Shown: positions 1-12,093 of the stretch, one piece after another | Numbering within the stretch: the first letter of the stretch is position 1 | Layout: each line of letters begins with the position of its first letter | Origin: Cenococcum geophilum 1.58 | Taxonomy: Eukaryota; Ascomycota; Dothideomycetes; Gloniales; Gloniaceae | Assembly: GCA_001692895.1 (NCBI GenBank) | Contig: KV748198.1 | Coordinates: 1,710,367-1,774,366 of the forward strand | DNA: 64,000 nt | Direction of reading: 5' to 3' | The notes under the pieces: model-generated | What the model saw: only the letters and a program-made list of their open reading frames with translations | Told to the model about the DNA's origin: nothing | The model's database searches: none | Translations under genes and position numbers: made by a program

Positions 1-326
1 GTTAGGTGTCTTATTAGCTAACCTAAGTTAAGCGGGTGTATATAGGGAACTTATAGTTCTAGTGGTGTTTATTTTTTAGGGAATAGGGTAGTGGTCTAGT
101 CTTCTAGAATCTCTACTTAGTTTACTACGTATATTAGCTTACTAGTATTAGGCACCTCTTCTACTATTAGCTAATAGTATTTAAGTATTGGCTATATAAT
201 GCGTCTATATGGTGCTACTTAGTTATAGTTAGGAATATGCTATAAAAGACAGTTATAAGCATGGTAATTGGGGTTAAACTTAAGCTCTAGGGCGGGGAAG
301 TCTACCCTTAGGTTATGCTTTTTAAG

Positions 327-600
327 CTAGGGTATTCCAAGAATTACTAGTATAGAGGGTAATAACTTTATAATGTAGAAGAGTATAGATTCTATATAGT
401 GGCCAATTGTTATTATTACTATAAAGTAGTAGGTAATAAACCCGGATAGGAGTTTATTAGTAAGGCGAAGTGGTTTTAGGACTAAGAGTCTTTTTATTAT
501 AATATTGTGCTTTTTTATAAATAAGTCTTTATCTATAAACACTGGTGCTATACTACTAGTATTAATAAGGCTTACTGTTTTAATAAGAACTTATAGGAGT
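327..600 (-). pseudogene. Retropepsin-like protease domain of the left-edge Gypsy element
   Basis: On the minus strand the frame running from about 600 to 330 reads like a fungal Gypsy protease. It has an ALI-x-T-x-x-A active-site context, then a long middle segment, then a 'HYIE...LFYI..L...LVILGIP' C-terminal strand typical of these proteases. The active-site triad, normally D-T/S-G, reads N-T-S. Both changes are G-to-A transitions as expected from RIP. A 71-residue open stretch survives (542-327) but its Met is internal to the ancestral frame. It is non-functional. Confidence 0.65.
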
Positions 601-2442
601 AGGTTATATAGTAAGGAGAGGTAGGTCTAAATAAGGATAGCATTCCTATTACTATTTACTATTTTAAGGTTAAGTAGTAGCTAGCTTAAAATAAGGTTTA
701 ACTAATCTAGTAGTATAGATCTAATCCTTTTATCCTCCTCCCCGTATAGTTCTAACCCTTAAAGGTAACTTAGTCCAAGGGTTAGCCTTTTAATAGCTAA
801 ATTGTAGGGCTTGGCTAGTGGCTATGGTTATAGCCAGTATATCCTAATATATCGGTCTCTGACGGTATATATATACTTAAGGGTATTTTACCAATAATAT
901 AGCTAGTTTTATAATTAGTAGTGGTATAAAGCACTTATCTATAGTTTGCGTACGGGACTATTAGCTAAGGCTGTATTAGGGAAGGAAATTATAGGGGTAG
1001 GTCTTTATATCCAAACCTATATCCTCGTCCATAGTTACCGCCTTAATTGCTATCCCTTCTATTAAAGAATCCGCCGCAGCTAGGAGGGGGTTGGCGCGGT
1101 AGCATTAGAAGGGGATTTAGGTTCTTTTAGGGGTTATAAGCATCTTTTTAGTAGCTAGGTTAACCACACGCTCTATAAAGTCTGTTATCTATATAATATC
1201 TTTAGATATTATTAGGGAGACTATTACTACCGCTGCCGAACTTAACGGCGTTAAGGTTTATTAGGTTATTCTACAGTAGTATAGGTTAATAGCCGCCGGC
1301 GGTACTTAGCTTAGTGGTATTTAGCTTAGTGTAATGGGTATAATTCTATAGGTTATAAGCAAATATATCTATTTACTTGCTCTAGCCTTTATAGTTAGTA
1401 TCGCCGATTTTACGGCTAAGGGTAAAGGCCAGGTCCTTTATCTTAGGGGAAATATTCTTCTTAAGTAGATCTACTTTTTATTCCTTAGTTTTGTTTACTT
1501 GAATTATTAACTTATTAAGCTCTACTTTTTAGGACTAGTAGTTACGCTTACCTTAGCTTAAGGTATCTAGCTTATTTTTAGCTGCTTAGGTTATATCTAT
1601 AGTCTTATAGTGCTTCCTTATATATACAAACATAGACTCTTAGTTAGAGAAGGTCTATTTACTTAAGTTGTTTAGGTATATACGTAGTATATTAAGGCTA
1701 TGCTTAATATAGTTATAAGCCTTATCTATTAGCATGTCTGATATATAGAGGACTTCGTCTATTAGGGTCTTAAAGTACTTTATATCCCTCTAGAAAACGC
1801 CTTAGATCTTTATTTCCCATATTTTAAATTTTTCTTACTTTTTAGTCGGTGATCCCTTTTTATTAAATAGGGTTAGATCTTTTACTTTATACTTTTTTCT
1901 ATAGGGCTTAGTTAGAAAAGGAGAGCTAGTAGCGGTATTCTTGTCGGCAATAGTTTAGGTAAGTGTGGTAATCTAAAGGCTTAGACTTTGTATAGTCTAA
2001 GTATTTATAAAGGCTTACTATTTGTATTATTATATACGTAGTTTAAGCGTCTTAAGGGAGTTAATTCTGTGCTAAGCTTCTTTAAGTTAGGACTTTATAG
2101 TTCGGCCTTTATTATAAACGGCTTAGAGACCACTCTTAATACTAGTTAGGAAAGTTGTATATATAGAGAGGTGCTGGAAGGTTCCTGCTACGTTAAGGTC
2201 CTTAGGGTACTCTAGGCTACTCCTAATTGCCTAGGCAATGTGGGTATAGGAGGTATTAAAAATGCAGGCGAGTGCTTTACATATATTCGCTAACGGGGCA
2301 TTATCTATATTATAGTTACCTATTTTAAGGGATCTGTATAAGATAATTAAAGTCTATAAGGCTGGCTATAGTACTAAGATTGTTTATAACTGTGCTGGGG
2401 TTATCTAGGACTTATAGTATAGTGTTATCGGTTACGCCAGGT

Positions 2443-2718
2443 TGTAATTACACTAGGAAAACAGGAATAATAGACAAAAAAAACAAAGGTTATAACGGGG
2501 CGCAATTAGGGATACTAAAAACTGTTATAGTGCTGTAATAAAGTAGACTAAATAACTACGTTATGATATAAAGAGGAGAAGAAGGTAAAAGGGGGTATCG
2601 TATATAAATAGTAAGGCCAGCCGCTAAGGCGCTAGTGGTGGGCTAGCCAACAGTAGGAAATAGTATAAGACAGTACGAGACAGTATAAAACAGTATGCGT
2701 TAGGTCAGTGCCGTGACA
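2443..2718 (-). repeat. LTR (5' LTR of the left-edge Gypsy element)
   Basis: The 276-bp segment begins TG and ends CA. On the minus strand it starts with TGTCACGGCAC and ends TGTAATTACA. Three bases past its inner end, at 2439 reading leftward, lies TGGCGTAACCG. This starts with the TGG expected of a tRNA primer-binding site and is a tentative PBS. No second LTR is in the window, so the boundaries rest on the TG...CA ends and on the change to unrelated sequence at 2719. Confidence 0.6.
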
Positions 2719-4128
2719 GCTACTTATAGAATACTATTTTAAAATTTAGTATATAAAAGAAACAGAAAATATAAGAGCTAACGCGCTAAGTAAAAAAGCT
2801 AAACTATAGAATAATAGGAAACTATTAGGGGTAATACTACGTAAAGATAGTAATGGATTAATTAAATATAATTACCCTAAGATTGCAGCAACCTAAGAAT
2901 ATAAGCTATTAGAAAGCGATTAGACTAAAAGAATTTAAAAGGCGTAATCTAAAGACCTAGACTTAGAGTAGTATGAGAATTAAGAAGCAATATACGTGCT
3001 AAAGGGTATTATAAAAGAATTTATTAAGGATTTCTATAGGGGAATAATATAGGGATATAATGGAGCTATAGGCTTAGTATTAAGACTTCAAGAGGAGTAT
3101 ATTATTAACGGAATCTAGGAACTAGTAAGAAAAATTATAAAGGAATATTTAGATTGCTAAAGGAATAAACTAATAAGGTATAAGCTATATAGAGAGCTAT
3201 AACCTATTAAAATACTAGAACGTCTATAGGAAACTATATTATAGGACTTTATTATAAAGTTACTAAAGTTAAGAGATCCTATCACCGGATAAGAATATAA
3301 CGTAATCCTTATAATAGTAGATAAGTTAATTAAGTAAGGCTATTTTATAGTATATATAAAAGAAATCTTAGCGAAAAATGTCGCTAAAATCTATATTAAA
3401 GAAGTATTTACTAGATATAGAGTACTAAGTAAGATTATATTAGATAAAGATCTAAGATTTATAGCAGTATTTTAGGAGGTATTTTTAGCGAAATAAGGAG
3501 TTTGCGTAGTAATATTTATAGCGTATTATTTATAGACGGAGGATAGATAGAAAGATTAAATTGGATACTAGAGTAGTATCTAAGACATTATATTAATTAC
3601 GCATAGAATAATTAGGTATTGTTATTACTAGTTATATAGTTTATATATAATATAACGCTATAGGAAGGTATGGAAATGTTACTATTTTAGGCAAATTATA
3701 GATATAAGCCTAAAATATTGTTATTACTATAATAAGCGAAGAAAATAAGTGGAATAGTAAAGTAGAGAATAGAGACTCTAATAAATCTTTATAAAGACCT
3801 CTATTTTATAATAAAGATAGTATAAAAAAAGATAAAAAGGTACTATAACGCTAAGAGATCTAAGGGACTAGATCTAAAGGAGGGGGATAAAGTATAGCTA
3901 TTATATAAAAATTTTACAAGTTAACAACTAAGTAAGAAGTTAGATTATGTTAGACTAGGACTATTTAAAATTATAATAAAGATTTTAGAAGTTACGTATA
4001 GACTTAACTTACTAAAGAAGATAAAAATTTACCCTATATAGTATATTACGATACTAAAGCTAGCGTATAGAGATATAGAGCTACTAGTTTATAAAGTAGA
4101 CACGTATAAAAAATTGGAAAAAGATAAA

Positions 4129-4260
4129 TGGTAAGTTTTAAAGATTGTTAACTATAAGGATATTAATAATAATATATAGTGTAAAGTTAAGTAAATAGGC
4201 TATAATAAGACTACCTAGAAGCCACTATAGAACTTAAAGAATTCTATAGCAAAGTTATAG
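4129..4260 (+). pseudogene. Chromodomain at the C-terminus of family N integrase
   Basis: The plus-strand frame here reads V-L-K-I-V-N-Y-K-D, then about ten residues, then C-K-V-K-Q-I-G-Y, then P-L-Q-N-L-K-N. This matches the chromodomain pattern (E-I-L..., Y-x-V-K-W-x-G-Y, W-E-P-x-x-N-L). The aromatic-cage Trp positions read stop or Gln, consistent with RIP. The same domain is readable in the reverse-oriented copy at 29557-29665. In active chromoviruses it directs integration to methylated histone H3 regions. Confidence 0.6.
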
Positions 4261-5033
4261 GAGTATTAGAAGAGAACGGGTTGGGTAATATTAAGAAGAA
4301 GCTAAAAATAAAGGGTTTAGTTAAAGGTAATAGACAAGCCAGATCGTTAAAGGGATCTACTACTAGCGTACGAACTATTTCTGCCTTAACTTAATTGGAA
4401 TTCTTTTTAGCCTCCTCTGCCTTAAGCTTATAGAGACTTTACTTAATAAGCTTTAGCTTTTTAGAGCGTACCTTCTTATAACCCTTTTTAAGACGAAGTA
4501 GATAAGTATAAGTAGTAAGTTAGGCGTTAAATACGCGCTACTCTTTAGCACAGATCCTTTCTCTATTATCTTAAAGTTTTTATATCTTAGTGAGGGCTTA
4601 GGCTAGTTTATCCTTAAGATAGGACGTAGTAGATTAAATATAAGATCCTAAAATAAATTAAATAAAAAACTAAATGGTTATAAAGAATTATAAAATATAT
4701 ATATTTGGCGTTAGAGATAGATTAAATATTATAAAACAATTATATGTTTGCTTGCGTATACTTAGCGTATAAAAAAGGGTAGTAACTAAATAGAGCTGTA
4801 GTTATAATATATACTAACTTATTCTTTATATAACGAGAATAGGACGGTATAACTTTACTAAGTAAAAGAATTATAGTTACTAGCTAGTTATAATAATTAG
4901 ATATAGAGGATCTAATAAAAGGCATTAGGAATAATAAAGGTTATTAAATTAAAAACGGGGATACTATATCTCTAATAGACAACTTAGAGATAAGAGATAT
5001 CTTTAAAGATAAAGATAAAAAGGAGGGGGATAG

Positions 5034-5431
5034 TATTATAGACTTTATATTAGCAGTAGTAGCACTATTAAGAAGAGATATAAACGGACTAGTAGTGGAA
5101 GTATAAGAGGTACCAGCACTAGTTAAACTATAGGATAAGGGATAGCTAAGTTATATAGTTAATTATATTATAGGTTTAGAATGTAGGAATATAGAAATAT
5201 AGGAATATAGGATATACTTAGTATATTTCTTAGGCGCAGTATTATATATTTAAAGGACCATAGTCCCTACCTAGATAGTTCTCTTCTTTATAGTAAATCT
5301 TAGAATATAATTAGAGTTAATCTATTAGGCAATCACTCCACTAGTTATTATTATATAGTTAACTTCTCCTTACCTATATACCTAGCCCATTAATAAGTCT
5401 ACTATAGTATTTCCTATAAGGCTTTATTATA
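5034..5431 (+). repeat. Family N 3' LTR
   Basis: About 398 bp. It begins TATTATAGAC (TG start mutated to TA) right after a G-rich polypurine tract (5021-5033) and ends ..TTATTATA. It aligns by eye along its length with the paired family N LTRs at 28372-28797 and 35899-36324 (opposite strand) and with 60680-61106. Confidence 0.75.
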
Positions 5432-5678
5432 TAAAGCCTAAGGGCAGGCTTTACTAAAGGAGGGGAGGGGGTAATATTACGGCACTAGTAGAAAATAGCA
5501 GAACTTAGTAGAACCTTGTGGTTACGTAACGCAAAGGTCTTATAAAACCTCGAGCAGTGCTACTCTTCTTCCCCTTTTCTTTTTCTAGCTTTAGATTCTC
5601 GTTTATAGACAATCTAATTGTATAGGCTTGCGCGTCCCTCTTGTCGTGCTTATGCCTCGATTAACTAAGTCGTTAACA
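5432..5678 (+). mobile_element. 3' end of a family AB Gypsy element (3' UTR, polypurine tract, LTR)
   Basis: The first 43 bases match in reverse the region just inside the element A 3' LTR (44413-44455), including a 'cctaagggcaggct' segment and a G-rich polypurine tract (5461-5474). The LTR at 5475-5678 runs from TATTACGGCAC to GTTAACA. It matches in reverse complement the element A LTRs (44186-44412 and 49939-50165), but is only about 204 bp and so carries a deletion. It is glued to a family N LTR on the left and to an inverted fragment of its own family on the right. Confidence 0.7.
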
Positions 5679-8600
5679 CTTTATATGCTTAATACTAAAT
5701 TCTAATTTCCTAATATTGGCCTAGAGACTAGTCTTATAGAGCCGTTATAGGACTTTATAGACGTGCTCCTTATATTCTAACTTATTCTTAAAGTAGATTA
5801 TAATATTATTTAAATAGGCCGTATAAAATTTATTAAGGTAGTTAAAAAGTATATAATTTATATACCGTTAGTCAAAAAAAAGTATTATATATTTATATAA
5901 TCCGTAATAGGTCCAAAATATAGTAAAATTTACTAATCTAAGGTCTATCCTAATTTAATAAAAGGCTTAACGGATATTAAGCCTTACAAAAAACTTAGCT
6001 CTACTTTTTATTTTATTTTATATATCTGTTGTATTATACTATGTATAATACTGCGCATGCAGCCTCTAGGCTATAATGCTATAGTCCTATATATACAAAA
6101 CCCTTAAGGCAGCTTAATATGTACTAGTAACTATATCCTAGTAGTTTATAAACCCCTAAACCAGGCGTTTATAGTTCCTTAGTAAAATACTAAGATATAA
6201 GCAACTACTAGGGAATAAGAAAATAGTAGAAAAGAAAAACGAATTCTAACGTCTATTCCTATCCTTTTATTTACTAATATCTCTCTTCTAGGAGCCTAGT
6301 ATATAGTTAGTAAGGCGGGAGTATATTAGATACCGCCCTAAAGAATATATTTTTAAATTTCTAGTATTAATAAGGCAGTTTTTATTTTATCAACTCTTTA
6401 TCTATAAGCTTACCTTCTTTCCACTAAGCTGATTACAGGCTTAAGTTTCTTTATCATTAATTATCTAATTAATTTTATATAAGCTAGTTATAAAAGGAAT
6501 AGTATTAAGCTGAACTAAGTTCTAGTAAAATCCTATAGCGCTAATCCCGTAAATATTAATTAGTAAAAAGTCTATAGGGTTTTTTTACAGCCGTTTACTA
6601 GGCTATATTTTATAGTCTAGGGCTTATAATATTTTTTAGCTCGCGTTCTATTTTTTATAAGTTATCTTTTTAATATATTAGTTCTATATAGTATTTAATA
6701 TTTCTTTCTATTCCTTGTGGCTATATAGGGCCCAAGTTCCCTATAGGGAGCTTAGCTAGCTTTTTACTAACTTCTTTAACTTTAGTATAGGTAGTATAAT
6801 ATAGGTAGTCTAGGGTTGGCGTATTATATAAATCCGCTACGGATTATGCTATGCGTCCTTAAAATCCCGGCCTTTACGCATAGTATTAGCCTAGTAAATA
6901 GTGTTTATCTACGGCCGTACAGGGTTTTCTATTATAATACTAATTTCTTTTATAAAGGAAGGTATTAGGGGTATAGTTTTGGGCTAAATAAGTTATCTAT
7001 TCCGTATATTAAGCTATAAGCCTAAGTAGGCTAGCTATTTCCTCCTTAAAATTAGATTATAGTTTCTAAGTCCATAATAAGGAAGGGGATATTATATTAT
7101 TTACATCTAGTAATACAGAGGTGGATCTATAAGATAGTTATAATAGATTACCCTACCTATTCATTATACCTATAAATAGGAATTAGTTTAGGCAGTTCTT
7201 CTAAAGACGTGCTTAAAAAGTTTGCTAGCTTTATAATATACTTAGTACTAATTAAAATAAAGGTATTTGCTCCTAAGTTAGCTAAAGTGGAAGTTATAAC
7301 TTAATACCTATTATAGAATAAAGTATAAAGGATAGTGTAGCCTTTTCTACTAACTAGCTAGCCTAAATTAATATATAATATATTAATTTCTTTTAACTCT
7401 AGAGAGGTATTTTCCCGTAGGGTTCCTCTTTTTTTTAACTTTATACTATCCTTTTAGATTAATAGGACCTTATTCGTCTTTGCCGCTATTAGGTAGTCCT
7501 TTATAATATTACCTTTCTAACTATATAAGAAGTAAGCTCTTTAATTACTAAGGGCTTATATATAGGGGCTTTTATATATAGGGCAAGTATATATTAGGGC
7601 AGCGGTAATAGTAGCTGCGTAGCTAGCCACTAGGTTAATTATAGGCTATATAGCTAGTATTATAGGCTATCCTTATAGTGCTTACGAGCTAGGTTAAAAG
7701 GGTTTTAGTTTTTAACTAATTAGCATATACCTTAATTTAATATAGGCCTTAGTTAATAACTAAATATTAGTCTATAAGGTCCTTTAATATCTATATAGTA
7801 GTAAAAACTAGTAATATAGCCCACTATAGGTCTAGGGTAAGCTAATTAAAGATGTTTAGTAGTAGGTCTTCTTAGGAGATTTAGGCTTAACCTGCTAAGC
7901 ATAAAAAGCGGGTTAAAAAGGCTAAAAAGGTCTCCGTTATCTTTATATTTAGGCTTTTATAATTAAGGCGAGCGTTCTATACCTTAAAGGGGTCCTTATA
8001 AATAAAAGATAAGTAATTAACTATTTCTTCTTTAGGAATAAAGGGGTTTATTAAATCTCTAGTATATTATAGAAAGCGTTTCCGCTAGTACGACTAAAGA
8101 TATAGGCTATTCTAGCCCAGGGCGTAGGGAAGTAATTAGTATTAACTTTAAGCTTATCCTGTAATTAAAGCTTCTAGTTATTAAATATAGAGTCTGTTTT
8201 ATCTATAAGTAGTAGGGGGTCTATAATCTTTACTAACTATAACAGTACTATATAGGCCTTAGACAATCTATAAAGGTGCTAGGATAGGCCTTAAGGACTA
8301 TAGCAAGTCTATTTAATAGGTTACCGCTAGATATAAGGGTGTCTCTAATTTTAAGCAATTCTTATAGCCTTTTAATTTTGGTATTAGCTACTACGAGCTC
8401 CGCCTAGGGGGTTAAGATAGTAATTATTTTACTATTAGAGGTATTCGAGGGTCTTATAGCTGCTTTGCCGGCTATTGTATTCCTTAGTATAGTAATAGGG
8501 GTATTAGGTAATTTCTAGTAAGTTCTTTTAGAGGTTTTAGTCTATATATATCCGGTTCTAAGGGTTCGTATTCTATTTAATATTATTAAATAAAGCTTAG
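5679..8600 (-). mobile_element. Family AB Gypsy fragment, inverted (reverse transcriptase to gag)
   Basis: This stretch lines up by eye with 46895-49900 of element A, starting in the middle of the reverse transcriptase and running through protease into gag, all on the minus strand. For example, 5690-5870 mirrors the palm-domain segment that still gives a YLDN motif in element A. The 3' part of pol and both LTRs of this copy are absent. It carries more TA than A or B and is one of the more heavily mutated copies. Confidence 0.7.
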
Positions 8601-9170
8601 TATTCTTTAAGCTCTATATATAGGATTTAGGGGGCCTTAAATTAGTTCTTATTAGGTAATAGAGTTACCTCGCTAATATATATTGTTCTGCACAGCCGTG
8701 CCCGGCATCTTGCTAGCTACTCGCTTACTTTTTACAGGTTTGTGTGGCTTGTGTAGTGCGGAGCATATTACCTCGCAGTTCTAATTCATGTTATTATAAT
8801 TACTATTATTATTGCCTAACTCCTGGCTTAAATCCTTATTTAACGCCGCGGCCGCTATAAAATAGGCAATTATTAGAGGTTTTATTATTGTTAAAGCATA
8901 GGTTATCTTTAGTAAAGTCCTAAGATATCACCTAGACAAGGGGGATAGGTAGTTTAAAAAATGCGTAATAGAACTAAAGAGAATAGTAAGAGGGCTATTT
9001 TAGTAAAGGATAAGAAATATAGGCGATATATAAATTAACTTTAGCTACTGCTTGAAACAGGTAGTTAGTTACGTATAACTATATAGATAACTAATAATAC
9101 TAGTATTTACTTGAAAAAAATCTGCTAAAATCTACTAACTTTCCAACTACTGCTCCTATTATTCAAGCTA
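8601..9170. other. AT-rich transition with a GC patch; no gene seen
   Basis: I see no coding frame. A less AT-rich patch at about 8680-8850 contains gcacagccgtgcccggcatc and a short TTA-rich run, and is not obviously RIP-mutated. From about 9150 the sequence passes abruptly into ordinary base composition. The patch may be the edge of an older insertion, but no terminal repeats were found. Confidence 0.3.
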
Positions 9171-9787
9171 GAGAGAGTGTTGCGACGCTTCAATTTCTTG
9201 TCTAGCGACGCTTCCAAGGCCTACATAGTTCGTGGCAGGAGCGGCTATGAGAACTTTAGCGGAAGCGATTCATAGGCTAGAGGAGATGCGTGATCGCTCG
9301 CTCCACCGTGTCGGCCCGCCTGTTGGGGATACGCAGAGTCAAGAGGCCATTCTGCATAAACAATGATGGCGAGATTGTGAAGAGAACTGAAATTATTTTT
9401 GTGACGGAACTCGAAAGATGTGAAGAAGCGCTAAGGAGTTGGCGACTTTAAATGAAGAATAATCATGCCGCGAGGGACTCTAGGCTGTATACCGATCTTC
9501 ATGAAATAAGAGAACTATACGTTGGAGCACAACCCCTAAATACGGGATTGGTGTTACGGCATGGCCGGATGGTGGGTAATTTTGGAGGTGGACTGAGGAA
9601 TTCGGGGGTTCTGGGATGAGTTTTCTAAAGGGGGCGGCCGAAAGAGCTGCTACGATAAATGTTTCATGACATTTGCTAGCTACGATGTTTGGTTTGAGAA
9701 AGGAATAGCTGACTGTGACAAATAGCTGAGGTTCGGATACGCCGTCAATATCGAAACCAAAGAAATAATTAACATATGCACGTTTGC
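9171..9787 (+). pseudogene. Possible gene remnant, unrecognised
   Basis: Base composition here is ordinary. The plus strand holds stretches that look protein-like in different frames, for example about 9340-9475 and 9476-9610, separated by in-frame stops and with no clear start. Short introns could connect some of them, but I could not build a convincing model. The segment lies immediately downstream of the transcription-factor gene, so part of it may be that gene's 3' UTR. A minus-strand 103-codon frame (9480-9791) overlaps the transcription-factor stop and has no recognisable features. Confidence 0.2.
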
Positions 9788-11383
9788 TCAATGCACGGTC
9801 TTAGTGCAACAAGTTGCTCGACCTAGAACCACGCACCAATGTTCAAATCTCCATTTCTCAATCAGATTCCCCTGCATGTGGCTCTCCTTAGGCTCGTATT
9901 GCTTATCGTCTTTCCAAGTCCTGGCAGAATCTAGGATGGACTGGGCAATGCTCATCTTTTGCGACAGGAAAAACCCTGCCACGGGGCTTTTGAATGACGC
10001 TTCATTCTTCATCCTTGCGACCTCCCTCGCTAATGCCTGTGATTCATCTTCAAAGTCCGTTCGCCGTGATGGATCAATGGCTCCAATGAGGCGATTCAGC
10101 AAGGCGAGGCAAGAGAGACAAACTCCAAGAATCTGGTACCGCTTGTTGTATTGGTCTTGGGTTGTGGTTTCGGGCACATTATCGAAATCGCGCCGCCATC
10201 TAATGACACTTTCCCGAGCGTGAAGACCGCCGCGAATGAGATTTTCAATACGGGCTTGGGAATGCTCTTCTCGGCCGTAGATTATAGACGTTACGTCTTT
10301 GAAGAGGCCAGCGCCGTGGACGACACGGCTCCATAGAGATATAACAATGGGGCTTCGGTCTGTGAATGTGCTATCGGGCACAATCATGGACTGCAGGACT
10401 GCTTGCCATTCGTCGCGTTCGAGGAAACATCGCTCATTGTTCAGGATGGCTTCGGTCAGCTGGGAGTGTGTTAGTTGTTTGGTCGATTGAATTGATTTGG
10501 GATCTTTGCTCCGCGACCACTGAGTGTCCAAAAGCGATGCTTACCATTAGACCCGCGAGAGCCATGAACAGGGCCTGGTCGAAATCAGTATTATAATTCT
10601 GGGAGCCTCGTAGCTCTATCAGTCGCGCTGCACCCGCCATATGGTGTTTCCACGTATCGCCCCCGGAAAAGCTGAGAAGCTGCAACGATAACCAATTAGC
10701 TCGGATTCAACGACGGCCTACACTTAACGTACCTCGAAGAGAGCCAGGATCTCAGTTGCACACAGGACGTTCGGCTCTAAACACGAGACAGGATCGTTGA
10801 CTGCCGCTTGCAGACTTTTGAGGGCCTTCCCGTAGAGCGACAGCACGATAGAACTAGGCTGCTGGTCGGCGGAGAAGATTATTTGCCTCATCTTAGCTGT
10901 GACACAGCGCATGGCGTCATCTAGACAAGCGTTGTAACCATATCGGCTGGGGAGATAGGACAGATAGGACCACTGCTGCTTGCATCGTAGCAAGCGAACC
11001 AAAAGGGCACGATCAGAGGATAGAATTCGGGCGGCGGCTCGACCCACATGGATTGTTATCAGTCCAGATAGATCTAATATGTCTACGCCATATTCTATCT
11101 TCATCAACTCAAATCCTTTGCTGGATGGTTGCGCTGGAATTGCATTGGTCCATGCAATCTCCTGGACGGCTTTGGGGGGGTCATTATATGTGCCTATCGT
11201 TTGCTGCTGGCTGCCTATATAGACGGGGTATTGTCGTAGGTTGTATTGGCCGTAATTTCCACGTTGCCGCCGAGAGATTCCAACTGCCTTCATTGCTTGT
11301 CTCCGAATCCGAATCTTATCGGCTTTGCTTGTGCCTGCATTCCCATCTGATGGGTGAATTACAAATTCAAACCCTGTGGCCAT
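9788..11383 (-). CDS. Fungal-specific transcription factor domain protein (no zinc cluster), three exons
   Basis: My model joins exons 11383-10733, 10679-10545 and 10459-9788. The introns are 53 bp (GTACGT...CAG) and 85 bp (GTAAGC...CTAAC...CAG), both in phase 0, giving 485 residues. The start at 11383 has a good context (ctaccATGg) and gives the FEFV opening seen in a Pezizomycotina family; an in-frame ATG at 11470 would add 29 residues. Visible features are a basic RIRRQAM patch (residues 25-31), a GAARLIELRG segment (exon 2), a CFLERDEW segment near residue 273, and a terminal LIEKWRFEHW...LGR block. These match the middle-homology domain of fungal regulators (Fungal_trans_2 type). No Cys6 zinc cluster is present, which is usual for this subgroup, so direct DNA binding is uncertain. 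No in-frame stops and no RIP signature. Target genes are unknown. Confidence 0.72.
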
Positions 11384-12093
11384 GGTAGAATTACAGTAGT
11401 GCAAATCAGAGAGTAAAGCAGGCGATGAAGATGAAGGGAGAAGAACAAGCAGCGACTGGTTTGATGGCATGCTGCTTTCGTAATCGAAAGACCGGGGTAC
11501 TCTTTTCCTAAAAGGGTTAGAAGCCCCAACCTCAGCATTCCGCTCTCTCCCACCGTAACGGAAGTTTCGACTACAGGGTTTGATTACATATACACGCCGC
11601 AGCTCTTACTGCAGTATTACCTCAGCGTATACCGCCTTCAGCCACCCCAATGCGACGACACATGGAATGTTCTCTAACCTACACTATACCGTATCGGCAA
11701 ATCAGTACCCCGGTCAGTGGCTGTGGGGTGCCATTCCATCTTGGTCCTTCTACAAAATTGACATCACAAAATCTCCGCATTCCTCCCGGGTCGAATAATT
11801 ATACGTTTCACATCCACTCAATGCCTTTTTGGGATATTGGTCCCCCGGCGTAGGCTTGAACATGCTTTTTCATTCTAATGTATCACACTATTGATATGAC
11901 ATGGGGCGAAAGAGCGCTGTGGGCCATAGGGACTTTCTTCAAGTATAAAAGAGATCAGAATTCTCCTCATACTTCAGATCAGCAAGCTCAACATCACCCG
12001 ACATTCAGCAATTTTGTCCACTTGATCTTCCCCAAATCGTAAAGGAAATTATTATTTTTGTCTCGCCTTTGTCTCCCAGCACCTCTAACTAGA
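11384..12093. promoter_or_regulatory. Shared divergent promoter region between the two genes
   Basis: About 710 bp separate the start codons of the minus-strand regulator and the plus-strand carbonic-anhydrase gene, and I see no other convincing gene between them. Base composition is ordinary, with CA and TG present at normal frequency. A TATA-like box lies at 11944-11951 on the carbonic-anhydrase side, and the stretch before that ATG is C/T-rich. Short open frames here overlap each other on both strands and look spurious. Confidence 0.5.
11944..11951 (+). promoter_or_regulatory. TATA box candidate for the carbonic-anhydrase gene
   Basis: TATAAAAG stands 143 bp upstream of the chosen ATG at 12094. 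It is followed by AC-rich sequence (agcaagctcaacatcaccc), a typical setting for a fungal transcription start. Confidence 0.4.

Larger units (their letters stand above)
1..2718 (-). mobile_element. Left-truncated Gypsy LTR retrotransposon (gag, protease, 5' LTR), RIP-degraded
   Basis: Read on the minus strand this is the 5' part of a Ty3/Gypsy element: an LTR (2443-2718), then gag (about 2440-600), then a retropepsin-like domain (about 570-300). Pol would lie beyond the left edge of the window. The sequence is very TA-rich, and most stops fall where CAA or CAG would fit. The protease end (LGIP motif) differs from the corresponding part of families N and AB, so this is a separate family. No target-site duplication can be tested because the other end is missing. 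Confidence 0.7.
2719..5431 (+). mobile_element. Family N chromovirus, 3' half (integrase, chromodomain, 3' LTR), RIP-degraded
   Basis: This is a plus-strand, 5'-truncated copy of the element that is complete (in reverse) at 28372-36324. The integrase core begins near 3265 with a D-P-I-T-G motif followed by a 'VDKLIK.GYFIVY' type strand. It continues to about 3600 and is followed by a C-terminal domain and a chromodomain (4129-4260). The polypurine tract (5021-5033) and LTR (5034-5431) follow. Frames are broken by many TAG/TAA codons at Gln positions. It abuts the left-edge Gypsy LTR directly at 2718/2719. Confidence 0.75.

Noticed and set aside
9480-9791. 103-codon minus-strand frame after the transcription-factor gene
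   Set aside because: Overlaps the regulator stop by four bases, no recognisable motif, and no second gene would be expected to overlap so in a fungus.
9804-10596. Plus-strand frames of 61-139 codons over the regulator gene
   Set aside because: Antisense shadows of its exons.
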